Shown here: positions 36,043 to 49,139 of the stretch, piece after piece
Numbering within the stretch: position 1 is the stretch's first letter
Layout: each line of letters begins with the position of its first letter
NCBI RefSeq assembly: GCF_021730395.1
Contig: NC_069371.1
Coordinates: forward strand, 69,594,001 to 69,658,000
Length of the DNA stretch: 64,000 nt
Reading direction: 5' to 3'
Origin: Mercenaria mercenaria
Taxonomy: Eukaryota; Mollusca; Bivalvia; Venerida; Veneridae
Notes under the pieces: generated by a model
Databases searched by the model: none
What the model saw: the letters and a program-made list of their open reading frames with translations, nothing else
Told to the model about the DNA's origin: nothing
Made by a program: the position numbers and the translations under genes

Positions 36043-37086
36043 ATGCCTACAAGATCCATACTGCACGATGATATTGAATGTGAAGAAGAATCTGACTTCC
36101 CGTCAGACGAAGATCTTGAAATCTCGGACCAGGACGAGATTATCTGTAAACAAGATCGAGACAAAAATAACCCAAAGAAGGGAAAACGTAGAAAATCAGA
36201 CAGTACTGACAAAGATGAACCCAAAGTTCCGAAAAAGCGCGGACCGAAAAAGAAAAAGATGACAAAGGCAAGGTTACTTCGTCTGAGAGTCCGTAGAGTG
36301 AAAGCCAACACGAGAGAACGAAACCGGATGCATGGGTTAAATGATGCACTTGATATATTACGAAAACATGTTCCATGTTATTCGAAGACTCAAAAGTTAT
36401 CAAAAATTGAAACGCTGCGTCTAGCATGCAACTATATTGGTGCCTTAGGAAATATTTTGAAAACTGGAATTCGACCGGACGGGATTTCCTTTGCCAAAGC
36501 ACTGTCAAAAGGCTTATCACAAAATACGATGAATCTAGTGGCTGGATGTCTGCAGCTGAATCCAAGAACACTTTTACCGGAATCTGCAGCTTATTCGAAA
36601 CCGTACCAATTTTTGTACGAAAATTCTTTGGATTTTACATCACCAACGTTGATCCGTCAGACGGAATTTTCGAACCAGTGCTTTCAGTCGTATGAAAGCT
36701 TCTCGCCGTCACGTGCGAACGCGTGTTACTCAGTGCCTTCAATAAATCAAGTGCCTCATACAACCATCCAGACGCCCATATCTGATTTTGGAAGCCCGAG
36801 GATTATGAGCCCTCTTCAGGGATATACTGCGGACAACAGTTTTCAAGTCGAGGCAATGACGTCATCAAATTTTTTACGCTGTGATAACGTCATGGATTCG
36901 TATCCAAACAATTACGTAACTCCTCCGTCCCAAAATGGAACAATTTATCATCCGAGCGTTGTAACATCTATACAGGACTGTGTCCCGACTTGTGCAATAA
37001 TTGATAACATGTCAGATTCTATTCTTGAAAACGACATCGCAATGTTAGGAACCAGCCCAAGTATATTCGATCAAATGGCCCCATGA
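36043..37086 (+). CDS. NeuroD: NeuroD-family bHLH transcription factor, 347 aa
   Basis: The protein is a nuclear bHLH factor that, in its family, heterodimerises with E proteins, binds E-boxes and drives neuronal or endocrine differentiation. Residues 1-83 are acidic, then lysine-rich with a nuclear-localisation-like KKRGPKKKK (64-72). The bHLH spans about 84-139: basic region [17 protein letters not shown], first helix [10 protein letters not shown], loop [10 protein letters not shown], second helix [19 protein letters not shown]. The stretch [34 protein letters not shown] (147-180) is the NeuroD-specific domain that separates it from neurogenin and atonal. The C-terminus (about 300-347) keeps an IDNMSDSI segment like vertebrate NeuroD. 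The whole frame is in one exon right after an acceptor (TTTTCAG at 36040), as is usual for NeuroD genes. Differences from vertebrate NeuroD1 are ANT for ANA in the basic region, and C and G where LAKNYIWAL has K and W. Confidence 0.95.
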   Translation: MPTRSILHDDIECEEESDFPSDEDLEISDQDEIICKQDRDKNNPKKGKRRKSDSTDKDEPKVPKKRGPKKKKMTKARLLRLRVRRVKANTRERNRMHGLNDALDILRKHVPCYSKTQKLSKIETLRLACNYIGALGNILKTGIRPDGISFAKALSKGLSQNTMNLVAGCLQLNPRTLLPESAAYSKPYQFLYENSLDFTSPTLIRQTEFSNQCFQSYESFSPSRANACYSVPSINQVPHTTIQTPISDFGSPRIMSPLQGYTADNSFQVEAMTSSNFLRCDNVMDSYPNNYVTPPSQNGTIYHPSVVTSIQDCVPTCAIIDNMSDSILENDIAMLGTSPSIFDQMAP

Positions 37087-38330
37087 TGTCAATTTTAGAA
37101 ATGTTATTGTCAAGTCAAAGGAATCTTGAGTACTTTCGTACTTTCTACAAACTCGTTTTTGATCTTTATGTAGTGGAACGATGTAGTGGAATATGATTTT
37201 AAGTTTTCATAAGACAGTTAAACGCTCACAAATCTCACACATTTTTAATTTCTACTGATTGACTTTTTTTCCGTTTACAGTTTGAATGTGTTTTCTTTTA
37301 AGCTCATTCATTGATACAAAATTTAAGAAAAATATTTACGAGTTAAAGTCAGTAACAACTTCTGTAGAAAGTGAATCATCAGTTATATTTAAAATTGTCT
37401 CAGAAGCTTTGAACATTCGCGATTTCTTAACATTGTTTAGATACTTCCATACAGGGATAATTTGAAGTCATTTTATTTGTCAATAAGGTCACCTTTTAAG
37501 ATTATAACATCGAGTATTTTAGGAGGAACTGATTCTTATACTTTCTTTGATATGCTTACCTTCCACAACAGAAAACAGACCCGCTTGATACTTGTCCAGA
37601 CTAGCTCCTAGACTACCGGTATATACATTTTTTTTATTTATATTTTTTAAAGTCTTTATTCTATGTCCAATATCATAATATATTCATATTACAGTCAGTT
37701 CTCCGAGAAAAACCTTTAAGATAGACCGGCATTTGTAACTATCATATAAAATAAGAGAAAAATTACAATTACAAGTTGAAGTTTTGTGACAAATTCTTCA
37801 TTATCAGTCTAGTGGCTAGTCTAATACTTGTCATGCTTGAGCATTTTCCTCCGACTTAATTTTATTATTTTATGAAAAACAAAGATCATGTTTTCATATA
37901 TAGTGTTATATATATGTTATGTATATTAGGTCAGGGACTTGTGTGCAATAAGTTACATTCCTTGTGCTATTTTTCTACCTTTTTTTTGCCTCACACTGAA
38001 GTGCCATTTACAAACATTTCTAGAAGTAATAGTTAGTTTCATAGATATCGAATACATGTTGTCATTGAGATGTATTTCATTCTTTATCGCAATTTTAAGT
38101 TTCAGTGAAATGAAGGACACCGGAGATTTTAAAGCTAATGTAGAAACTTACAGTTCGCTAGTCATATATTGAATGTACAACAATTTTATGCAATGAAACG
38201 TAATATACATTGTATATGCCTGAATGATTGAAAACGGTTGTACACTGTATATATTTTTAGAAACATAATCGTTTTAAATCCAGTTTTAACATACCTTTAT
38301 TTCATATGAAATAAAATATTACTATTATCT
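37087..38330 (+). other. Probable 3' untranslated region of the NeuroD gene
   Basis: An AT-rich tail without coding frames follows the TGA stop. AATAAA occurs at 38310-38315, a candidate end for a 3' region of about 1.2 kb. Confidence 0.45.
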
Positions 38331-40370
38331 GCATAAAACTGCGTTATATTTCCAATACCGATAAGGGCATGTACCTAATGTGGTAATACACCATGCAGTG
38401 CTGACAGATTTGTCGCCCCTGGATCAGCACTATGAAATGAAACCCGGAAGTACATGTAGGGTAGATCCAGGATTTTGGCTGTGCGTGCGTGCGTGTTTGT
38501 GGTGTGGGGGGGGGGGGTGGAGGATGGAGCCAGCCCCTCGAAAATATTTGTTGGCATGTATACTTCAACCGGTGCAGTCTGAGGAGTCTTTGACATATTT
38601 TAATATATAAGTTATACATGAACAATTTTTTAATTTATCTTTTAAAGAAAAAAAAACAACAAGAACTTAAACCCAGCGGATAGTATTTTCACTTGGCTGT
38701 CATCTTGTCCCTCCTCGTTAGCAGTTAGAAATACTACTGCTTTAATGTTTTGCGAGCGTTGATTAGAATGACAGATGTCCCAATTTTAAGCTATCAAAAA
38801 TGTATGCAAGCGCGCCCCCTCCATCCTCGAACCGCCCTTGCGTTCTATTCGACCCGCTGTCATTATTTATTTATTTATTTATTGCTCTAGTTATGGGCCT
38901 GGCAATGCTTCAAAAACTAGTATCAAAATGGTCACTATGTCAAATTTATGCGTCGTTTCCTTACCATCAATGTAAACCATATTATTTACATAGCACAGTT
39001 GTATTTAGCTAACCTGGTACATTGCCTCACACCTCTTGAAATTTGCAGCATATTGGTGTTTTCTAATGTTCTGTGGTGGGGGTTAGAGAATGAAACAAAC
39101 AAAAAAATGCGAATATACGAAATTCTAAACTACGTAAAAGTACTTGATTGAATGTATTTACTTTTCGATTAGCTTAAGGGGGTCGCAAATGACATTACAT
39201 TGATGTAAGCACACGTATGTTACACTGCTAGTGCTATTTTGTATTTCGTAGGTCTACGGCGCACTTCCGCTTGCAGGGCTTCCAAGAGGTCAGACACAGC
39301 TATTAATGACATTTAAAATGTAATTCTTTCATGTCTTCTAAGACACCAAGAAGTTATAATTTTATGTAGGCTTAACCAATTCATTTTTTACAACCTGTCT
39401 TCAACCCATGCAAACACACCTATCAAATTTGTTGAATGAATTTTAGAGGCAGACTGCCCTCTGACGCCTACTCAGTGTGTCAATTAAAAGGAATTAGCGC
39501 AGCTTTTCAATACCATCATCTGACCAGGAACGGAAGACTGGCATTCTTGGACTTTCTGTAACTGTCTACAGACATGTAACGAAGGCCCGTCATACTCTCA
39601 TCTAAGAGCACGTCCATGTCTAATTTAAATAAAAACAGAGAAACAGCAACAGTCTACTGATCACTGGGTTTATGAGTGACCCTGCACGGATTTTTTGGGA
39701 CCATTAATTAATTATCTGTAATTATTAATGCTGTGCCACCCCATGCGCTATCCTGCATCCCCTCATGTCACGAATGATACGCCACGTCCACAAAGTTAGT
39801 GCAGTGTAAAGTCACGAAATAGAAGATAAAAAAAAAATAATTTGGAAGGAAGCGCTTTGTTCACTGTGGGTCTGTAATTGAAGAATATTTAATAATTTAT
39901 GATATGAAATACAGACGGACTACTTTTCCGACCAGCGGAAGTTGGATACATCAACATGGTGTCATATGATCAAGTGGGTATGATCGCGTGTCATGTAAGC
40001 TATTATAAAGAAATATTAATTATCGCCACTTACTGTATATATTATTGTAATTTTCAAAATTATACGAACCATCAAATAAACGGATAGCGGAAACGGGGTG
40101 TAAAGTGACAAGAGTTGAATAAACTAAGTTTGTATCTAATAAACTTAATATAAATTTTATTCCTTCGCTCTGTCTAACACTGAAACTACGAAGTCGCAAA
40201 TATTTTTAACTGATTCCTAATATAAAGTATTACTTGACTCCTGAACACATGGTCCATAGTGTGTGCTATCGACCGGTCTCCAGTTCAACGCGGGTTTGCT
40301 GGACTTCAGTCAAAACTTGGGATTTATTTCTGTTGTCTAGGAATAGAACACTTACTGGATGACATGCAGG
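38331..40370. other. Intergenic stretch
   Basis: No gene is seen. A GT-rich tract ending in about 12 G residues lies near 38488-38518, and a (TTTA)n run near 38866-38882. Confidence 0.4.
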
Positions 40371-41216
40371 CCCTGGAGGGACACTTGACTTCCTCACTTC
40401 AAATTTTTGACTTCTAACTTTTGTATTTCTCACTTCCAACTTCTGGACTTCTTACTTCCTACTTCTAACTTTCGCACTTCTGAATTCTACTTCCGTACTT
40501 CTGACTTCAAACTTCCTGACTTTCGACTTATGATTTCCAACTTCCACATTTCTTACTTCCGACTTATTGACTACTTACTTACTACTTCTAACTATCATAA
40601 ATTTGACTTCTAACTTCCGCAATTCTGACTTCCAACTTCCTGACTTTCGACTTTTGAGAGGAAAAGTTGGAAGTCGGAAGTCAGGAAGTAAGAAGTCTGA
40701 AGTGTGGAAGTTGGAAGTCAGAAGTGTGGAAGTCGAAAGTCAGAAGTTGGAAGTTGGAAGTCAGAAATAAGAAGTTTGAAAGTAAAAAGTTAGAAGTCAG
40801 AAATCAGGAAGGTAGAACTTAGAAGGTGAAAGAGTTTGGAAGTTAAAAGAGTGGAAGTTAGAGATCAGACGTTTGGAAGTTGGAAGTAAGAAGTGTGGAA
40901 GTCAGATGCCTTAAGTCAATAAGTTACAAGTAAGAAGTGTGTAAACTTGAAGTAAGAAATGAGAAGTTCGGAAGTTATAAGTTAGAAGTGAAGATATTGG
41001 GTGTCAGCGAGTAGTTAGAACTTAGAAGTGATGAAGTTAGAAGTAAGAAGTTGGAAAGGTGGAAGTCGGAAGTCAGAAGTCAGAAGTCAGGAAGTTACAA
41101 GTCAGAAGTGCTAAAGTTAAAAGTTGGAAGTAAGAAGTCGAGAACTTGCAAGTAAGAAGTGCAGAAGTCAGAAATTAAACAAGTAGGAAATACGGAAGTC
41201 AATTGTCACTCCAGGG
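40371..41216. mobile_element. Fold-back element made of an inverted GAAGT-type simple repeat
   Basis: The left end CCCTGGAGGGACACTTGACT and the right end AATTGTCACTCCAGGG are inverted repeats of each other. Between them, 40390-40655 is a diverged array on the pattern ACTTCYNACTTC, and from about 40656 the same pattern runs in the opposite sense as GAAGTNNGAAGTC up to 41200. The two arms, about 270 and 550 bases, could fold into a long imperfect hairpin with its turn near 40655. No real coding potential. CTCCAGGGCTTCCAT is repeated just outside the right end. Confidence 0.8.
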
Positions 41217-41415
41217 CTTCCATACTCCAGGGCTTCCATATGCAGGTCAATAGTCAGAATGTTTAGCTCTAGGATGTTAAATAACACATATGAATATTGT
41301 CCAGCAAGCTATGCAGTAACTGTATCATAGTACATGTACATGCAAAATGGCCAAAATCAGCTTCCACACAAATCAACCATGTACGACAGTCGATGTAAAA
41401 CATATATGGCTAAAA

Positions 41416-41623
41416 TATGGTGTACCATTTAAGGTCTAAAGTCTGCTTTGCGTGCACGCATATTTCAAAATATACGTGCACGTATAAAAAAAATGCGTGC
41501 ACGCGTAAATATATACGTCTACCTGTATATATTTACGCGTACACACATATTTTTATACGTGCACGTATATTTTAAAATGGGCGCGCACGCAAAGCAGACT
41601 TTCGACCCAAATGGTACACCATA
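41416..41623. mobile_element. Hairpin MITE with alternating purine-pyrimidine arms
   Basis: The left arm starts TATGGTGTACCATTT and the right arm ends AAATGGTACACCATA. Both arms hold AAGTCTGCTTTGCGTGC (right arm inverted) and ACGTGCACGTATA motifs, meeting near 41520. The arms are about 95 bases long with few mismatches. TA at both edges suggests a TA target duplication. Confidence 0.82.
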
Positions 41624-41869
41624 TAAAAATTCAGTTTTGAGATTAGTACGCAATTAGTTATCAGAGACAGAACTAGCCCTAACACTGTTGAATTTATAGA
41701 ATTGCTGTCATCAACTGTATAGATTTGCCATGTATTTTTTTTAAAGAAAAATGCCCCTCAATGAAATTAATATTTAGTGTGTTTTCATGTATCATATAAC
41801 ATGATTCTTGTGTTGCTGTGGTATATACACAGCGACTGGTGGTTACACTGCCATTGTCAGATGATCACG

Positions 41870-42048
41870 GTTAGCCGTAAGCCTGCTAAATTTCTAAAAT
41901 GGATTTGTCCATCATTCAGTTTGAACAGTACCACCTATTTTTCAAAGGGGTGTTCACTGAAAATTTTCTGTCTGAATAGCGAACAGAGCAAACCATGATC
42001 AGCCTGCACGTCTTGGTCTGGCAAAATCACTTGCCGCAAGCAGGCTAA
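41870..42048. mobile_element. MITE, family M2, copy 1
   Basis: It has AGCCTGCTAAATTTCTAAA near the left end and AAGCAGGCTAAAT at the right. The centre has TTGAACAGTACCACC, AAAGGGGTGTTCACTGAAA and GAATAGCGAACAG. A related copy lies at 46752-46939. Confidence 0.65.
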
Positions 42049-44682
42049 ATGTTATGTAATTACCTTCATTTTGTTGTTTATCTTGTGTATGCATGCACTT
42101 TATATTCAGTTGTTTAATGGGCGTGCTGTTAATATGTGCATACGATATATAATCCGGCAAAATATTCAGGTGTCTACTTATCACAACGCAAACGCGTAGA
42201 ACTAAAGTTCGGCAAACACATGATAGAATGAAGTTAGGCGAAGGCATGACAGTATAAAGTTAGGGTTAACACGGAGTTTCGGTCGTATGTTATAATATAT
42301 CTACTTTATAAAGAGGAAGAAAGCCCGATGCGAAGAAAGGAAAAGTTCATTGCAATTATGGACCAAGGCTAGAAAGAGGTAAAGATAAAACCACAGGCAC
42401 GAGATGGATTCAAAAAAATGAACAGAAAAAAAATACACAAACTATCTATCAGTATTTTACGTGTGGATTTAGTTGCAAAATGAGACTGACCACAAGTATC
42501 TGGTCCTTTCCATTCATTTCACTTAATTTTCTGGAGAATTCATTTCACAGCGGCGCGGGTATTGACTCGGAACCCATTGCTCGTACTCTTAAAAGTATGT
42601 ATTATTAGTGTTGAAAATCACTATCACAATTTATAAAAAAAATATCGCCTAAATATCATCAATATTCGATTTAGTATGTAAATTAGGCTCTTGATCACGT
42701 GAGCATTTCGAGGAGTGAATGTAAAAGAAGTGTAAGTGCATATTCATTAAGAAACACTTAGACTTTTTCCGCATCCACACTTTGATTTGCATGCTGATGG
42801 TAATTAAGATGATGAGTAGTTTTAAGTTAGAATTTGAAAGCTCGATGAAAAGATACATTTAGTTCAAAAAGTTGATATTTTATTGTGCATCACGTGGCGA
42901 CAAAATGCGTGAATTTAGACGTCATACGTTTTTAGGCGAATATAACATTCTTGATCATTTATTACAATTATACAAACGTAGGCTGCTATCATCTAGCTCT
43001 ATATAAACAATATAAAAAAATATGCATTTCTCTCTGTATGTCTTTAGCCTTGTAATGTTCATGTTTTATAAAATTATGTGTTGTTATGTTTTCTTTAGTC
43101 TATTTATATTACAGAAACTACATGTGCCAAGGTTTAATTTTATGCAGACAGATTAACACTATTATTGTTTTTAAGTGTAATCCAACGCTTTCCAAAACTT
43201 TCTCACAAAATGATGGTTTTGATGATTTTTTTCATCTTCTAATATATTTCATCTTCTGGTATATTGTCTAGATTTTAAGCTCTTTTCATTGTACTACATA
43301 CTGTTTATGCCATTAAGGGTTACATTGTTCATAATGACGTTAATCTGCTTACTGTAACTAGAGTTGATATAACATACTATGAATATTTTTTTACATTGTT
43401 ATATTACAGGACCATATGTTAGACTGACTATAACCAGACAGGTTATCCTCTTCAAATAAAGTTACCATTATTAATTGAACAAATAATGGGTTCTGTATTG
43501 TCACAATTCTAGATAATGAAACCCAGTTTTTTTTTATGTAGAAATGAAATTATTCTTAAAAAAAAAATTACGGTTTGGAAAATATGGAAACTCATATTAG
43601 AATATATCACAAGCTTATTCTATTTCACAAAGATAATTTCAATATAAATTTAGAAACAGCATGCATTAGCACGAAATAATAATAATAAATTTTTGCTCTA
43701 ATGTCGAATGCTACTGTCAGTGGCGGATATTCGATCTGCATCTTTTCACATGCGATATAAATTTTTAAAAAGATATTGCAATTCAGTTTTCCAGACGCTT
43801 TTAAGTTTTAGTGTTTATTTATGTCTATTATATTGCAGTCAAAATGACATATACTAAAACACTTACCGCTCTATAAATAGATACAAATCACACCACTGAA
43901 TCAAATAAGTTATGTAATATAGAAAAGTGTTTTAAATTTATCAAATCTACATTAAAGGTAATAACCCACATATTTTATGTGAAAAAAAAATTCTTTAAAA
44001 AAATCAACGAAAAAACTACTCTGAAAGTGACTAGTGGTACAAACTTATTGGCATAAGAGTTTTGCAAGATATTCTTATAAATAAATAAAGTTATTATATA
44101 CCTTTGTAAATTCTGTCAAAAATACAACTTGCATTTCAAAAGGAAAAACAAACAGGCTGAAAGTAGGATAGTAGTAGTATGTAGGTTTATTTATACTCGC
44201 TGTCGGTTGCCCATATGAGCGAGAATATTCGCGCCTTCACCGTCCATCTTAGAGCGTCAGCGGGCGTCTTGTCATGCTGTCCCTCGTAGTCCTTGCGGAG
44301 TACCAATCTCGGCGTTCGTGGACAATGACAATACAAGGCTGAGGTGGTAGTCGATCCTTCGTAGTGCCATAGCCCTCGCCCTTGGTTGTGACTCTACCGG
44401 CTGTCATCAATATAATTATGGTCACTTCCGGTATAGCCGCATGCCTGCTCCGCGACGTGCACGCGGCGAGAGCTCAGGAGCAGAAAATCCCGTCATGATT
44501 ACACATTCCGTATTGTATATTGCCGGACTACTTTCGTTAATATGCATGAGTTGACACAGTTATACAAATAGTGCACACAAATACATCACTCATTTCATTT
44601 TAACATAACAAACATTTAGGATTTCGCTCAATTACAAATAAACAAACAAAAAGATGGAGATATATAATAAAAGGGTCATTGC
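42049..44682. other. Gene-free AT-rich stretch with one GC-richer patch
   Basis: No supported gene. The patch at about 44207-44485 is clearly richer in GC and CpG than its surroundings and has a 52-codon open frame on the minus strand that I cannot assign to a family. Confidence 0.38.
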
Positions 44683-44826
44683 AACAGTAGCTAGATCTGG
44701 GATGTTGTATTCGGCTCTCGTAGATTTTGCAAGGACGGATCACATTCGGCGCATGCGCGCCTCGTGAGATCCGATCTGGCAAAATTCACTCGAGCCGAAT
44801 ACAACATCCCAGATCGAGCTACTGTT
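44683..44826. mobile_element. Hairpin MITE
   Basis: The left arm begins AACAGTAGCTAGATCTGGGA and the right arm ends TCCCAGATCGAGCTACTGTT. Both continue with TGTTGTATTCGGCTC and its complement. The loop region holds GGCGCATGCGCGCC. Length 144 bases; no coding capacity. Confidence 0.88.
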
Positions 44827-45256
44827 ATAATAATACTTTTATATTGAGCAGAAGCTAGTATGCCGTTGCAAATCTTTTGAATTAATGCAAAAAATTTACA
44901 TTCTTCTTGCATTTTACCAATATCTAACTTTTATTTTCACCGACTTTATAAATTTTAGTGTCATATATTCAGTCTGAACCAAACTGGCGGAAATGATCAT
45001 GTTGAAACATTTCACCCAAACTGTGGGCGAGTGGCTTTAAAGCACATAGAGTTAACTTAATTTGTAAGTATTTGCATTAAATAGAATGAATATGAAATAA
45101 TGTTTCTAAACTGGACTAAATAGATATATATTTCTGATTAACAAAAATGTTTTCTGATGCAAAAGGTCCAAATCTCGGGTGATAGTTTTAGCTATTGACC
45201 TTCAAGCATCAATAAGTGTATGTCATTGCAAGTTAGTGAACATATCACGAACCCCC

Positions 45257-45287
<31 letters not shown>

Positions 45288-46555
45288 ACACAAATCTTGA
45301 TCACAAAACGTAAATTTCATTCTCAACTGACATGTTACATTCTAATATGTATACAACAAATTTTTAAGTAAAAAAAAATCGCTAGTGCGGCTATATTTTG
45401 TACTGAAACAAATATCATTATGCTAATATATTCAAAAAACCTGATCTTTTCTTTCTATATAAAGAAAATGCATATCACCCTCAGGAGAAAAAGTCATTCA
45501 AACGATAGTGCGATTTCTGCTTAAATGGCTTAAAACAAAAGAAAATAGTCCAAAAAGTAGTTTTATAATGCCTGCTGGACGTTAGTAGAATAAAAATAGA
45601 TTCACCTTTTCTGAGTACCATTACAAAGTACCTCAAAAGAAAATTTTGTCATTGTCCTGAATCGTGAACATCTCGAACCACGCCGGTCAACGCCATTTAC
45701 GGTCCGGAGAGCAGATAACTGAATATAGATGTTGTGATATAGTGGTCATCTTCCTACATCTGACCCACTGATTTACATACGACCCTGTGGCTGTTTTACT
45801 AACCTTAGTTTTCTTTAATCTTATAAATATATCAAGATGACACAAGATTAAATTCTGCTGGATGATCAAGCAGAAAATATCTCCACTTGAATAAAACTAC
45901 TAGTATATGAATGAAACTTAGTTATTTTGCTTTAATACAAAATAATTCAACAGAGAGTTGCGAGTTCATATCTGTGTGATCACGCGTACGTGTAGAATTT
46001 TTTTCTTTATTTCAGTGGGTACCTAAGGTATCAAATTCAAAATACAATTTTCAAACACTTGGAATATGCAATTCAACAATTCAACAACAAGTTCAAAATG
46101 TACTTATTAGTCTTGCAAGTAACTCAGTTGAATTTATAAAAAGAAATGCCATCTCTCTCTCTCTCCCCCCCCCCCCCCCCCCCCCCCCCTCACTCTCAAC
46201 CAACCTGCCCACCTATTTACCTATTTACCTACCTATCTATGTGATTTACTGCACGTGCGCGTACACGTGCATGACTTCCATTATTTACGCTTACGAGACG
46301 AGCCGAAATAATATAAGGAATTCAAACTACCCCGGAATTCTTACATAAAAAGGGTTATCTTCCCTTTCTTTTATTGTTATTGACAAATACCAATTGTATT
46401 TTTTTTTATAAAAATACTCTGAAAGTACAAAAGAGTTGACGGTATGAGCAGACACGACATCCTCTTCCTTCTTCAAGCGGATCGTACTAAATGGAACAAA
46501 CAATTAATGGACACAACTTATTAGGGTTGATGTGAGTGAACTCGGTATATTAAAA
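44827..46555. other. Intergenic stretch with homopolymer tracts
   Basis: A run of about 24 C residues followed by (CA)n is at 45250-45291, and (CT)n followed by about 23 C residues at 46153-46189. No gene is seen. Confidence 0.42.
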
Positions 46556-46559
46556 CCGT

Positions 46560-48099
46560 CCAGTTTATACTGTCTCGTGGTAGTATATTTGTCCGCAGAG
46601 ACATGTCTAAATAATCTCACTATTACAATCTCGAGAAAGTATTGTGCTCCAAAGAGATTCGTCTAATTAGAATCGCTTCTACTATCTCGTCATAGTTTTG
46701 TCCTCCATAGAGCCTGGCCTAAATAGTCGTACCTCCTACCATCTTTGACAGTAATGAACTTGTCCATCTTTCAATTTGGACAGTACCATTAACTGTTAAA
46801 AGGGGTGCTTACAAAAAAGATACTTGCTGATTAGCGAACAGTGCAGATCATGATCAGACGGTACGGATGTGCAGGCTGATCATGATCTACACTGGTCGCA
46901 AAGGCAGAATTAATCGTGTACAGCATGGTAATGGTTAAGAAGTCGTACTTTTACCATTTCTTGATAGTATTATTCGCCACAGAGCCTGGCCTAAATAGTC
47001 GTATTTGTACCATCTCGTGGTTGTATTCTTTTCCATAGAATCTGGTCTAGACAGTTGTATTTCTACAATCTTATCATAGATTTTCCTTCTCACTTGGGCC
47101 TCGTGTGAATAGCTGTACTTCTACCATCGCGTGACGATATTATTCTGCGTACAGTCTCCTCTTAATAGTAGTATTCGTCTAAATAGTGTCATTTTATCGT
47201 CTCGTGATAGTATCATACTTCATAGAGCCTCGTCTAAATAGTGTCATTTTTACCATCTCATAGCATTATGTTCCACAGAATCTCGTCTAAATAGTGTCAG
47301 TTTTACCATCTCGTGATAGCATTATGCTCCATAGAGCCTCGTCTCAATAGTGTCATTTTTACCATCTCGTGATAGCATTATAATCCATAGAGCCTCGTCT
47401 AAATAGTGTTATTTTTACCATCTTGTGATAGCATTATGCTCCATAGTGCCCCGCCTAAATAGTGTCATTTTCACCATATTGTGATAGCATTATGTTCCAC
47501 AGAGCCTTGCCTAAATAGTGTCATATTTACCATATCGTGAAAGCATTATGCTCCATAGAACCTCGTCTAAATAGTGTCATTTTACCACCTCGTGATAGCA
47601 TTATGCTACATAGAGCCTCGCCTAAATAGTGTCATTTTTACCACCTGTTGATAGCATTATGCTCCATAGAGCCTCGTCTAAATAGTGTCATTTTTACCAT
47701 CTCGTGGTAGCATTATGCTTCACAGAGCCTCGCCTAAATAGTGTCATTTATACCATCTCTTGATAGCATTATGCTCCATAGAGGCTCGTCTAAATAGTGT
47801 CATTTTCTCCATAGAGCCTCGTCTAAATAGTGTCATTTTCAACATCTCGTGATAGTATTATGCTCCATAGCGCCTTGTCTAAATAGTGTCTTTTCACCAT
47901 ATCGTGAACGCAAAATGCTCCATAGAGCCTCGTCAAAAAAAGTGTCATTTTCATCATGTCGTGATAGCATTATGCTCAATAGAGTCTCTCCTAAATAGTG
48001 TCATTTTTAACATCTCGTGATAGCAATATCCTCCATACAACCTCGTCTACATAGTGCCGTTTTCACTGTCTCGTGATAGCATTATGCTCCTTAGAGCTT
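46560..48099. repeat. 56-bp satellite array, left part
   Basis: The unit has the pattern CTCGTCTAAATAGTGTCATT, then TTTACCATCTCGTGATAGCA, then TTATGCTCCATAGAGC, 56 bases. Phase is regular (for example CTCGTCTAAAT near 47282 and its homologue at 47338). Units are more diverged near 46560-46750 and more uniform from 47200 on. The array resumes after each large insertion. Confidence 0.93.
46752..46939. mobile_element. MITE, family M2, copy 2, inserted in the satellite
   Basis: Interrupts the satellite between TACCATCTTTGACAG and GTACTTTTACCATTTC. It has CAATTTGGACAGTACCATT, AAAAGGGGTGCTTAC and GATTAGCGAACAGTGCAG, related to 41870-42048. Inside, CAGATCATGATCAG faces CTGATCATGATCTAC. Confidence 0.68.
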
Positions 48100-48473
48100 T
48101 GTTACGCCTCAAAATGGTAGCAACGCGTTTTGGTAGTCACTACCAAAATTCGGCCGAGTTTTGGTAGCGGCAAAATACGTTGCAATGGTACATATGATGT
48201 GTTAAGGATCATGGAATGGAACGTGTTTTGGTAGTTTTTTTTCTACACCGGGGGCTGAGTTCATTTTTTGCATTACGCAAAAAAGACAGAGATAAAAGGA
48301 GTGAATGCCTCATAAAAATGGTCGGAGAGGGTGTTCGGATTTCCTCTCCCGATATATAGTTTTCGTATAAAACAACCAAAATGTAGATTCATGAGAGTGT
48401 GAAAGGGGCCTCAAACGACGTTTCCTATGCAATAACATTGTATTGTTTTATTGTTTTAATGTGTGAAACGGAG

Positions 48474-48658
48474 TATACAGTCAAACCTGTGTTAAAGACC
48501 ACCTCTGAACAGAGACCACCTGGCTCTAAAGACCCCGTGTTTTTTTCCTATTTTAATATTTACAGTGTATTTTTACCTGTGAATAAAGACCACCTCCCAA
48601 TAAAGACCACATTTTGACTCTCCCAAAGGTGGTCTTTATAGACAGGTTTGACTGTATA
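48474..48658. mobile_element. TA-flanked MITE nested in the 3.77-kb element
   Basis: It has a perfect 17-base inverted terminal repeat, TATACAGTCAAACCTGT at 48474-48490 and its complement at 48642-48658. AAAGACCACCT-type motifs lie inside both arms. The TA edges fit a Tc1/mariner-type insertion. Confidence 0.88.
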
Positions 48659-49139
48659 TGTGAGGAAGGCACGTGGGTCATCCACCAAAATATTTCTAAA
48701 GCATCCCACATAAACATAAATTGTGATTTCTGTGGGTGTTAAGGGGTCTCAGATAAATATTTACGGCAACAAAAGATTTTTTCTCTTTAAAGGTGAGGGG
48801 TTTCGAAAGTAAATCACAGATATCTTTGAAACACAACGTAAAAAAATGGTAAAATGTGGGCCTGGGCTTACTTGACTAATTTTCCAAAACCTGAATTCTC
48901 CGTCGTTAGATTTTTATTTTTATTTTGGTGTACATGTATACATGCGGGTGGTATTTTGGGGTCCTCCTCGGGCAACACATGGAAATGGTGGGTTCTGTTT
49001 GTTTAGATGGGTAGGAAATATATAATTTACTCAGAAATTAAGCTTGCTCCGCAATGAGGTATACAATGTCATGTATCTTATTATTTATGTCTCTTAATAT
49101 TTATCGCAGATTTTGGCTTTCTTCTTGATTTGTATACGA

